Shown: positions 1 through 6,555 of the stretch, in pieces | Layout of the letters: every line of letters starts with the position of its first letter | Numbering within the stretch: the stretch's first letter is position 1 | Assembly: GCA_035550975.1 (NCBI GenBank) | Contig: DASZOC010000058.1 | Coordinates: forward strand, 1 to 10,874 | Direction: 5' to 3' | DNA: 10,874 nt | Origin: DASZOC01 sp035550975 | Lineage (GTDB): Bacteria; Actinomycetota; CADDZG01; WHSQ01 | The notes under the pieces: model-generated | The model's input: the letters and a program-made list of their open reading frames with translations, nothing else | The model's database searches: none | Told to the model about the DNA's origin: nothing | Made by a program: the position numbers and the translations under genes

Positions 1-9
1 GATATCGGC

Positions 10-15
10 TATCCT
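10..15 (+). promoter_or_regulatory. Possible -10 box of the paa operon
   Basis: TATCCT matches the sigma-70-type -10 consensus at 4 of 6 positions. It would place the transcription start near base 22, at the edge of the dyad that looks like the PaaR operator. The matching -35 box would lie outside the window, so this is only a candidate. Confidence 0.3.
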
Positions 16-21
16 GGCTTC

Positions 22-35
22 CGAACGACCGTTTG
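22..35 (+). promoter_or_regulatory. Probable PaaR operator upstream of paaR
   Basis: CGAACGACCGTTTG is a 14-bp pseudopalindrome with arms C.AACG and CGTT.G. It fits every fixed position of CNAACGNNCGTTNG, the operator consensus I recall for the Thermus thermophilus TetR-family repressor PaaR. It lies between the possible -10 box and the ribosome binding site of a TetR gene that leads the paa genes. Repressor bound here would block initiation of the whole operon and autoregulate paaR; phenylacetyl-CoA is the expected inducer. The dyad is seen directly. The identity rests on a remembered consensus plus context. Confidence 0.7.
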
Positions 36-47
36 TTTGGAGAACAT

Positions 48-659
48 ATGGCCCAGACCGCCGAGATCACCAGGAGCCCGCGCCGGGCCGAGATGGTGCG
101 CGCCGCGGCGCGCTTGTTCTCGGAGCGTGGCTACCACGGCACCTCGATGCAGCACCTCGCGGATGCCCTCGGTCTCCAGCGGGGCTCGCTGTACGCCCAC
201 ATCGGAAGCAAGCAGGAGCTGCTGTTCGACGTCGTCGACGAAGGAGCGGAGCGGTTCCTCGAGCGCGGCGAGAAAGCGGTGAGCATGACCGCGCTCGCGG
301 TCGTCCGCTTGCGCAGGCTCCTCGTCGGGCACGTCGAGACGGCGATCGAGCACCTAGACGCCGCGACCGTGTTCCTGAACGAGTGGCGGTACTTGGCACC
401 CGACCTCGCGGCGATCGTGCAGGAAAAGCGCGACCGCTACGAGGGGATGGTCCGCAAGATCGTCGAGGACGGCATCGCCGCGGGCGAGTTCCGGCCGGAC
501 GTCGAGGTTCGTTTCGCGGCTCGCCTCGTGCTGTCGGCCGGGAACTGGACGTATGCATGGTTCAGGCCCGGCGGCGAGCTCGGACCTACCGAGATCGGCG
601 AACGATTCGCAGAGCTGTTGATCAGAGGGCTCCAACCACCCGGGGAGGCACGGAGATGA
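48..659 (+). CDS. paaR: TetR-family repressor of the phenylacetate operon (PaaR-like)
   Basis: A 203-residue TetR-type one-component repressor. The N-terminal DNA-binding domain covers about residues 12-60, with the helix-turn-helix around 32-51 (TSMQHLADALGLQRGSLYAH) followed by the family's GSKQELL turn. The rest is the helical ligand-binding and dimer domain. The ATG at 48 is chosen over the in-frame TTG at 33 because GGAG at 39-42 lies 5 nt before it, while the TTG lies inside the operator-like dyad and has no ribosome site. It is first in an operon with paaA-D, its stop overlaps the paaA start (ATGA), and a PaaR-like operator stands in front. Known PaaR proteins release DNA on binding phenylacetyl-CoA. 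That ligand is inferred from context, because TetR effector domains are too variable to read directly. Confidence 0.85.
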   Translation: MAQTAEITRSPRRAEMVRAAARLFSERGYHGTSMQHLADALGLQRGSLYAHIGSKQELLFDVVDEGAERFLERGEKAVSMTALAVVRLRRLLVGHVETAIEHLDAATVFLNEWRYLAPDLAAIVQEKRDRYEGMVRKIVEDGIAAGEFRPDVEVRFAARLVLSAGNWTYAWFRPGGELGPTEIGERFAELLIRGLQPPGEARR

Positions 660-1576
660 CGTACGAGGAGAAGCTCGCCCGCTTCAACACCCAGATCGAG
701 GCCGGCGGCAAGGTCGAGGCCCAGGACTGGATGCCCGACGACTATCGCACCGGCGTCCTGAAGTTCATCGAGATGCACGCGAACTCCGAGATCATGGGTG
801 CACTGCCCGAGCGCGAGTGTCTCCCCGCGGCCCCCAGCCTGCAGCGCAAGATGTCGCTCTGCGCCAAGATCCAGGACGAGGTAGGCCACGCCCAGCTCCT
901 GTACCGCGTCGCCGAGGACCTCGGCAAGGGCCGCGACGCCATGTATGAGGATCTCGTAACGGGACGGTCGAAGTTCCACAACGTCTTCCACTATCCGGTC
1001 GCCCACTGGGGTGATGTCGCGGTGATCGGGTGGTTGATCGACGGCGCAGCGCTCGTCACCCAGGCGGCACTGCTGGACTCTTCTTATGCTCCCTACACGC
1101 GCGTGCTCAAGCGGATCTGCTCGGAAGAGCAGCTCCACTTGCGACATGGCGAAGACATCACGCTCGAGCTCGCGTCCGGCACGGACCAGCAGCGCGGGAT
1201 GTTCCAGGACGCGCTGAACCGGTGGTGGCTGCCGATCATCCACTTCTTCGGCCCCCGCTCGAACGTGCAGAACGATCTCCTGCTGCGTTGGAAGGTCAAG
1301 ACGAAGACGAACGAAGACCTGCGGCAGGAATTCCTCGACCGTTACGTGCCGAAGATCCTGGAGCTCGGCTTCGACTTCCCCACCCCGGTCCCGCGGCAGG
1401 AAGGTGAGCACTGGATCGTGGACGACGCGGACATCGACTGGGCGCCGCTCGAGGCGATCAAGCGCAACGAAGGCCCGGAGACGGAGCGGCGTCTGCGACA
1501 GCGACGCGAGATGTACGAGACGCATCGGTGGGTGCGCGAGGCGCTTGCCGAGGCGTCGGTCCACCACGCGGCCTGA
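656..1576 (+). CDS. paaA: Phenylacetyl-CoA 1,2-epoxidase, catalytic subunit PaaA
   Basis: A 306-residue diiron monooxygenase subunit, close to the roughly 309 residues of the E. coli protein. It activates O2 to form the ring-1,2-epoxide of phenylacetyl-CoA, the first step of aerobic hybrid phenylacetate degradation, in the cytoplasm as a PaaABC complex. Ferritin-like metal motifs are visible: E45 (HANSEIMG), E75 and H78 (QDEVGHAQ), D129 (LIDGAA), and the SEEQLHLRHGE segment with E157/E158 and H161. They are the likely iron ligands by position. The ATG overlaps the paaR stop and has GGGGAGG at 642-648, 7 nt upstream. The frame is open for 91 more codons upstream, but that stretch only shadows paaR and lacks the family sequence. 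No truncation or missing ligand is seen. Confidence 0.95.
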   Translation: MTYEEKLARFNTQIEAGGKVEAQDWMPDDYRTGVLKFIEMHANSEIMGALPERECLPAAPSLQRKMSLCAKIQDEVGHAQLLYRVAEDLGKGRDAMYEDLVTGRSKFHNVFHYPVAHWGDVAVIGWLIDGAALVTQAALLDSSYAPYTRVLKRICSEEQLHLRHGEDITLELASGTDQQRGMFQDALNRWWLPIIHFFGPRSNVQNDLLLRWKVKTKTNEDLRQEFLDRYVPKILELGFDFPTPVPRQEGEHWIVDDADIDWAPLEAIKRNEGPETERRLRQRREMYETHRWVREALAEASVHHAA

Positions 1577-1580
1577 GCCG

Positions 1581-1874
1581 GTGGAGGTGTTCGAGGTCTT
1601 CCGGCGTAGCGGGCACCGCGATCCGTTCGAGCACTGCGGCAGCGTCATCGCGCCGGATCCGGAGATGGCCTTGCTGATGGCGAAGGAATGTTTCTTGCGC
1701 CGCCGGGAGGGTCAACATCTGTGGGTCGCGAGACGCAGCGACCTGCACAGCTTCTCGGACGAGACCTTGCTGGAGATCGCGGCAGACAAGTCCTATCGCT
1801 TCCCGGAGGGCTACAGGGACGTCGTAGCCAAGCGTGAGAAAGCGCGCGCGCGAGCGAAGGAGCTGCAGGACTGA
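1581..1874 (+). CDS. paaB: Phenylacetyl-CoA epoxidase subunit PaaB
   Basis: A small subunit of 97 residues (E. coli about 95) that bridges PaaA-PaaC pairs in the epoxidase. Family signatures are the EVF.R start, HCGSVIAPDPEMAL, and the RRREGQHLWV core. The C-terminal end is Lys/Arg/Ala-rich (KREKARARAKELQD), unlike the HPTFY...PDG ending of the E. coli type; the middle DKSYRFPEGY corresponds to the usual DK.YRHP.FY. The start is uncertain: GTG at 1581 gives MEVFEVF, while GTG at 1587 gives MFEVF. GGTGGAG at 1580-1586 abuts the second GTG and is too close to serve it, and no good ribosome site precedes the first. Coupling to paaA, whose stop is 4 nt upstream, probably drives translation. Confidence 0.85.
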   Translation: MEVFEVFRRSGHRDPFEHCGSVIAPDPEMALLMAKECFLRRREGQHLWVARRSDLHSFSDETLLEIAADKSYRFPEGYRDVVAKREKARARAKELQD

Positions 1875-2716
1875 TGGCGGATACCGCGCTCGTCGACCTG
1901 TTGACGGCGCTGGCCGACGACGAGCTGGTGCTGGGCCACCGGCATTCGGAGTGGACGGGGTTCGCGCCGCACCTGGAAGAAGACGTCGCGTTCGCGTCGA
2001 TCGCGCAGGACGAGATCGGGCATGCAGCGGCTTTCTACACGCTCGTGGCCGAGCTGACGGGTGACGACCGGGACCGGCTCGCACTGGGACGCGACCACAC
2101 GGAGTACCGCAACGCGATCATCTGCGAACGACCGAACCGCGACTGGGCTTACACGCTTGCGCGCCACTGGCTCTACGACACCGCGGACGGACGACGGCTC
2201 GAAGCGCTGGAGCGGTCGTCGAACGAAAGCGTCGCCGCGCTGGCGACGAAGATCCGGCGCGAGGAGCGTTACCACCTGATTCACGCGGACTCGTGGATGC
2301 GGCGGGTGGCCGGAGGTCCCGTCGAGGGGCGCACGCGGCTGATCGATGCGATGGCTCTCGCGTTCCCGGAAGCCGTCGGCATCTTCGAGCCGGTCGAGCA
2401 CGAGGACGAGCTCGTAGAACGAGGTGTCCTGCCGGCCGCTTCGGAACAGATGAAGGCTGCGTTCCTGGAGGAGATCCGAACGGCGCTCGACCGCCTCGGG
2501 CTCCCGACGCAGGGCCACGCGCACGCTGCCGACGCGGCCGAGTTCGTCGCGTCCTCCTCGGGTGACCTGATCTCGCAGGGCCCCGCGGCTCGGGAGCCGG
2601 CGGAAGCATCGTCGAACGGCGTCGGCGGGCGGTCCGGCATCCATACGGACGACCTTCGTCAGTTGTGGGAGGACATGACCACGCAATACCGCTCGAACCC
2701 GGGAGCTACGTGGTGA
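1874..2716 (+). CDS. paaC: Phenylacetyl-CoA epoxidase structural subunit PaaC
   Basis: A 280-residue ferritin-like subunit, longer than E. coli PaaC (about 248). It pairs with PaaA and is regarded as structural, because the family has lost an active diiron centre. Signatures are LGHRHSEW (20-27), APHLEED (31-37), AQDEIGHA (44-51) and REERYHLIHA (129-138). The C-terminal HTDDL...EM-like helix ending PGATW is also family-typical. The extra length is a Gly/Ala/Ser-rich stretch at about residues 215-250, before that last helix. The ATG shares one base with the paaB stop (TGATG), so it is translationally coupled. The stop overlaps the paaD start (GTGA). Confidence 0.93.
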   Translation: MADTALVDLLTALADDELVLGHRHSEWTGFAPHLEEDVAFASIAQDEIGHAAAFYTLVAELTGDDRDRLALGRDHTEYRNAIICERPNRDWAYTLARHWLYDTADGRRLEALERSSNESVAALATKIRREERYHLIHADSWMRRVAGGPVEGRTRLIDAMALAFPEAVGIFEPVEHEDELVERGVLPAASEQMKAAFLEEIRTALDRLGLPTQGHAHAADAAEFVASSSGDLISQGPAAREPAEASSNGVGGRSGIHTDDLRQLWEDMTTQYRSNPGATW

Positions 2717-3240
2717 CCGTCGGTCCAGATCCCGTCTCTCAGCAAGCGCATCCCGTCTCGCAAGACGACGTCTGGGACGCCCTCCGTTCGGTGCCCGATC
2801 CCGAGATCCCCGCGGTCTCGGTCGTCGAGATGGGGATGATCCGCGACGTCACGGTCGAGGGAACGACGGCGCGAGTCGTGGTGTTGCCTACGTTCACCGG
2901 CTGCCCTGCGATCGACGTGATCAAGACCGACGTCGCCGCGGCAGTCGGGGCCGTCGATGGCATCGCCGACGTGCAGGTCGAGCTTTCGTTCACGCCCCCG
3001 TGGACCAGCGACCGCATCAGTTCCGAGGGACGTAAGAAGCTGGCGGGTTTCGGCCTCGCTCCCCCGACCGGTGAAGGACCTGTATTGATCGCCGACATCG
3101 GTCTACCGGCATTCGCCGTCTGCCCGTTCTGTGGGAGCCGTGAAACGGTCAACGAGAACCCGTTCGGCCCCACACCGTGCCGCGCCCTGTACTACTGCAA
3201 CGCGTGCAGCAACCCGTTCGAACAGTTCAAAGCCGTTTGA
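2713..3240 (+). CDS. paaD: PaaD, Fe-S maturation protein for the phenylacetyl-CoA epoxidase
   Basis: A 175-residue two-part protein. The DUF59/MIP18-type domain (about 15-105) has VPDPEIPAVSVVEMG and the PTFTGCPA loop with C64. The C-terminal zinc-ribbon-like part has CPFCGS (C137, C140), C156 and CNAC (C162, C165), ending PFEQFK. In other bacteria PaaD is needed for epoxidase function, probably for iron-sulfur maturation of the reductase PaaE. The GTG at 2713 is preferred because GGGAG at 2701-2705 lies 7 nt upstream and it overlaps the paaC stop as GTGA. An upstream GTG at 2665 would run far into paaC. It is the last gene of the operon here, and paaE does not follow. Confidence 0.92.
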   Translation: MTVGPDPVSQQAHPVSQDDVWDALRSVPDPEIPAVSVVEMGMIRDVTVEGTTARVVVLPTFTGCPAIDVIKTDVAAAVGAVDGIADVQVELSFTPPWTSDRISSEGRKKLAGFGLAPPTGEGPVLIADIGLPAFAVCPFCGSRETVNENPFGPTPCRALYYCNACSNPFEQFKAV

Positions 3241-3241
3241 C

Positions 3242-6200
3242 CTAGACCAGGACCTCCGACCGTCGTCGCATGACGTCGAGGAACGCCCGCACCACGTTCG
3301 GATCGAACTGCGTACCGGCGTTCTCCTCCAGTTGACGCAAAGCGGCTTCCTCCGGCATCCGTCGCCGGTAGGGACGATCGGAAGTCATCGCATGGAACGC
3401 GTCGCAGCAGAAGATGATGCGCGCCTCGATCGGGATCTCTTCGCGCGCCTTGCCGTCGGGGTAGCCGGCGCCGTCATAGCGCTCGTGACATGCCCGCACG
3501 ATCGGCCTCACGTCCGTCAGCCGCTCGATCGGTTCGAGGATCTTCTCCCCCAGCTCCGGGTGCTGCTCCATCACGCGGCGTTCTTCGTCCGTCAGGGGAC
3601 CGGGTTTGCGGATGATGTCGGAGGGGATGCCGATCTTGCCGATGTCGTGGAACAAGGCTCCGAGCTCGAGGTTCTTCATCGTCTGCGCATCCAGGCGTAT
3701 CTCGGTCCCGACCTCGAGAGCCATGTCGGTTATCGACCTGGCGTGATCGGACGTGTATTCGTCTTTCGCCTCCAGCGCGTTGGCGAGAGCCTCGACGGTG
3801 GAGACGAAGGTGCGCTCCAGGTTGTCGAAGTTGCCCGCGTTGTTGATCGCGAGCTCCGCCTGGTTCGCGATCCCCTCCAACAGACGCATCTTGCGTTCGG
3901 AGAACTCGTAGTTACCGAGCGCCGGGGCCGCGACGGCGATGCAGCCCAGTCGGCCGTCGGTGGCGAGAGGGGCGACGGCCCAGGTGACGCGGCGAGCTTC
4001 GTCGAAGATGCCGTCGACCTGGTCCAACGACCCGGGCGGTAAGACGATCGGCTTCCGCGCGCTGAGGAACTGCAGCGCGACGTCTTTCGGATAGCGCGCG
4101 GCCGACGCATGCTCACGAGCTGCGCCTTCGTAGCCCCACAGGGCCTCGGGGACGAGGTCGCCGGTGTCGGGATCCTCCAGCCACACCGACGCCTGGGGAG
4201 CCCCCATCAGACGGCTCGACAACTCGACCGTCCGCGTCAGCACCTCGTCGAGATCGGGAGCGGCAGACAGGCGCCCGCTGAGCTCGAGCAGCGCACTCGC
4301 GATCTCGGCGCTCTCTTTCTGATCTTTGTAGAGCAGTGCCTTCTGCAATGCGACCGAGCTCTGGTGCGCGATCCCTTCGAGCAGACGCAACCTTTCCTCT
4401 ACGAAGTGAGAGACGTCACCCGAAGGGCTCCGCACCACGATCCATCCACTGAGTCCGTCACCCGCGCGGAGCGGTGCGATCGCGAGCGGCCGCGATACGA
4501 CCTCCGGCGGAGTGTCGAAATACGTGTCCTGCTCCGTGATGTCGAGTACGAACGGTGACCGCCTGTCCCCGAGGAGACGCTTCGCGGCGTCTGTCGTCAC
4601 GCGCGCCCGGATGACTGGCTCGGCCGTCGGATCGCCGACGTACCCGGCATGGGCCGCGCAGGTGAAGTCGTCGGAACGCTCGTCCTCGAGCCACAACGAG
4701 CATTGCTCCGCTTCCAGCAGCCGCGTCGTCTCGTTCACGGTGTCCTGCGCGATCCGGTAGAACGACCCCGAGCGCGTGACGAGGTCGGCGAACTCGAGCA
4801 GTGCCTTTGCGTTTTGCGCTTCGGTCCTCTGCGACTGATAAAGCCGCGCGTTCTCCAGTGCGACCGACGCATGACCTGCAAGCACTTCCAGCAGGCGCAC
4901 GTCGTCCTCGTCGAACTCACCGACTCCGAGCGAGGAGATGTAGATGGCGCCGATCACGTCGGAGCCGTACGACAGCGGTACCGCGACGATCGATTCTTCG
5001 ACGGCGGGAGTCCCCGGTACCTGCTGCGCATACTCGCACTCGAGCGCGTTCGGGATCAGCAGCGAGCGACCCGTAGCGGCGGCCGTTCCGACGATCCCCT
5101 CACCGACCTTTCTGACGAGGTTTTCCGGCGCCTCTTCGATGACCTTCGCGAGCTCCCCTTTGGCTGCGAGAGGGACGAGCGAATCGCCCTCGCGGATCCA
5201 TACGAGGCAGCTGACGTAGTCGATCAAGGTCCTCAACTCGTTCGCGATCGTCGATCCGATCTCGCCGACGTCGTTGAGCCGGTTCAGCTTCGCCGTCAGG
5301 CTCTGGAGCATCTTCAAGTGCGCGATGGAGCGGACGTCGTGGCTGCTGGAGGTCGCGCCCGGCCGCTCGAGCGCCTCGTCGTGGAACAACACGATGCGGT
5401 CCTTGCCCCGCGCCTTCGCCGTCATCATCGCTGCCTCGGAGCACGCGGCGAGAGCGCGGGGGTTCATGGCGTGCTCCGGCCCCTGCGCGATCCCGCCGGA
5501 GATCGTGAGGTAGCCGACGAGGTCGAAGTCTGTCGCGACGACCCGCCCGGCTATCCGCGTCGCGAGTCCGAACGCATCACCGCCGTCCGACGACGGCATG
5601 ATGACGGCGAATTCCTCGCCACCGACGCGGCACGCGACGTCTGACCCGCGGACCGTCGACTTCAGGATCTGCGCAAGCTCGACTAGGACCTGGTCGCCGA
5701 TCTCGTGGCCGTGCACGTCGTTGACCTTCTTGAAGTCGTCGATGTCGATCATGAGCACTGACACCGAATCGCGCGAGCGGCCTGCCCTGATCAGCTCGGC
5801 GCGGAGGCGCTCGTGGAAGAAGCGGTGGTTGTAGAGGCCCGTTAGAGGGTCCGTCTGCGCTTGGTGCTCGAGGGCCAGACGCACCTCGGCGTTGTCGATC
5901 GCGAGCGCCGCTGCGTCGGCGAACCGACGAGCGAGCTCGAACTCGCTGTCGGTGAACATAGCGTCGGCGCCCGCACGATAGATGTTCAAGACGCCCTTCA
6001 CCGATCCTCGGGCGATCAACGGAACCGCGATCAGCGCCTCCGGTTCGATCGGGCACCCGGGGATGAAGCGCACGCGCGGGTCGAGATGGGCTTGGTTGCT
6101 CAACACCGGCTCGCGATGCTCGACGGCCCACCCTGTGATGCCGCGTCCGAACTCTGTCGGGCTGTCGAGGATCTGCTCGGCATAAGGATCTCGCGCCAGC

Positions 6201-6427
6201 ACCGGGTCGAGCCTTCGCTTGTCCTCGTCGGCCGTGTAGATCACCAGCGCGTCGTGGGGCACGAGGTCTGCGAGGTTGTCGGCGATCCGTTCGAGGAGCG
6301 CGTCGAGGGTCTGCTCGGAGAGCAGATGATGGAGCACGTCCGCGAGGCGGCGATAGGAATCCGCCGCCGTTACCGGCTGCACCGGGAGAGCCCCGGTCGC
6401 GGCCGTCTCGGTACTGGGCAAGGCCAC
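3242..6427 (-). CDS. Multi-GAF GGDEF and HD-GYP cyclic-di-GMP signalling protein
   Basis: A 1061-residue cytoplasmic sensor/turnover protein with no transmembrane segment or signal peptide. Order: GAF (about 28-185), GGDEF (192-350), three further GAFs (378-530, 545-700, 713-865) and HD-GYP (870-1061). The cyclase looks competent: GGEEF at 269-273, DIDDFKKVND at 228-237, and an RxxD inhibitory site (R260-D263) exactly five residues before GGEEF. The phosphodiesterase has HDIGK (927-931) and HERYDGAGYP (981-990), but the first His of the usual HHE is Cys980. GAF3 and GAF4 share the pattern LWLED.../VWLED..., and repeated LLE.LA..A-type helices link the GAFs, suggesting internal duplication. 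The start is GTG at 6427. TTG at 6421 is an alternative, because AAGGGG abuts the GTG but lies 5 nt before the TTG. A sigma-28-like promoter lies just upstream. It is convergent with paaD, with one base between the stops. Confidence 0.93.
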   Translation of the reverse strand: MALPSTETAATGALPVQPVTAADSYRRLADVLHHLLSEQTLDALLERIADNLADLVPHDALVIYTADEDKRRLDPVLARDPYAEQILDSPTEFGRGITGWAVEHREPVLSNQAHLDPRVRFIPGCPIEPEALIAVPLIARGSVKGVLNIYRAGADAMFTDSEFELARRFADAAALAIDNAEVRLALEHQAQTDPLTGLYNHRFFHERLRAELIRAGRSRDSVSVLMIDIDDFKKVNDVHGHEIGDQVLVELAQILKSTVRGSDVACRVGGEEFAVIMPSSDGGDAFGLATRIAGRVVATDFDLVGYLTISGGIAQGPEHAMNPRALAACSEAAMMTAKARGKDRIVLFHDEALERPGATSSSHDVRSIAHLKMLQSLTAKLNRLNDVGEIGSTIANELRTLIDYVSCLVWIREGDSLVPLAAKGELAKVIEEAPENLVRKVGEGIVGTAAATGRSLLIPNALECEYAQQVPGTPAVEESIVAVPLSYGSDVIGAIYISSLGVGEFDEDDVRLLEVLAGHASVALENARLYQSQRTEAQNAKALLEFADLVTRSGSFYRIAQDTVNETTRLLEAEQCSLWLEDERSDDFTCAAHAGYVGDPTAEPVIRARVTTDAAKRLLGDRRSPFVLDITEQDTYFDTPPEVVSRPLAIAPLRAGDGLSGWIVVRSPSGDVSHFVEERLRLLEGIAHQSSVALQKALLYKDQKESAEIASALLELSGRLSAAPDLDEVLTRTVELSSRLMGAPQASVWLEDPDTGDLVPEALWGYEGAAREHASAARYPKDVALQFLSARKPIVLPPGSLDQVDGIFDEARRVTWAVAPLATDGRLGCIAVAAPALGNYEFSERKMRLLEGIANQAELAINNAGNFDNLERTFVSTVEALANALEAKDEYTSDHARSITDMALEVGTEIRLDAQTMKNLELGALFHDIGKIGIPSDIIRKPGPLTDEERRVMEQHPELGEKILEPIERLTDVRPIVRACHERYDGAGYPDGKAREEIPIEARIIFCCDAFHAMTSDRPYRRRMPEEAALRQLEENAGTQFDPNVVRAFLDVMRRRSEVLV

Positions 6428-6555
6428 CCCTTCGATTTGTTCTGCTTTGACGCCTTCTTAGCTATCGGCGCAGCCGGCGAACCCCTTTAAGGCGCCGCGG
6501 CGGGGGTGACGGCGGCAGGCGGCCTCGTGACGCCGTACGTACGTGCTTGCCTTGC
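6428..6555 (-). other. Intergenic leader between the aldehyde dehydrogenase and the cyclic-di-GMP gene
   Basis: A 128-base gap. On the minus strand it holds the sigma-28-like promoter (listed separately) and a short leader with AAGGGG next to the GTG start. The half next to the dehydrogenase stop is very GC-rich, with GGCGCC, GCCGCGGC and a 10-bp palindrome CGTACGTACG at 6534-6543. I see no hairpin followed by T residues, so termination after the dehydrogenase is not evident. No c-di-GMP riboswitch consensus was recognised. Confidence 0.5.
6462..6489 (-). promoter_or_regulatory. Sigma-28 (FliA/SigD/WhiG)-type promoter for the cyclic-di-GMP gene
   Basis: On the minus strand TAAA (6489-6486) is followed by 16 bases and then GCCGATAG (6469-6462). 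The motility/WhiG sigma consensus is TAAA, 15-16 bases, GCCGATAA. The match is 4/4 in the upstream box and 7/8 in the downstream box. Transcription would begin about 6-8 bases after the second box, giving a leader of roughly 28 bases before the GTG. Position and strand suit the GGDEF/HD-GYP gene. The motif is seen; the sigma class is inferred. Confidence 0.65.

Noticed and set aside
33..47. TTG start of paaR at 33
   Set aside because: It overlaps the operator-like dyad and lacks a ribosome site; ATG at 48 has GGAG 5 nt upstream.
383..655. 91-codon upstream extension of paaA
   Set aside because: It lies wholly within paaR in another frame. The ATG at 656 has a good ribosome site and gives the family length.
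437..1648. 403-codon open frame on the - strand opposite paaR/paaA
   Set aside because: It overlaps two clear genes and its translation shows no family features; a GC-rich shadow.
3131..5644. Long + strand open frames opposite the c-di-GMP protein
   Set aside because: They are shadows of the 1061-residue gene, whose GGEEF, HDIGK and DGAGYP motifs are intact.
6534..6543. CGTACGTACG palindrome
   Set aside because: A simple alternating repeat in the 3' region of the dehydrogenase; no second copy or partner arm.
6428..6555. c-di-GMP riboswitch upstream of the c-di-GMP gene
   Set aside because: I looked for the GEMM-type core and its GAAA/tetraloop-receptor pattern and found neither; the promoter motif explains the conserved-looking bases.
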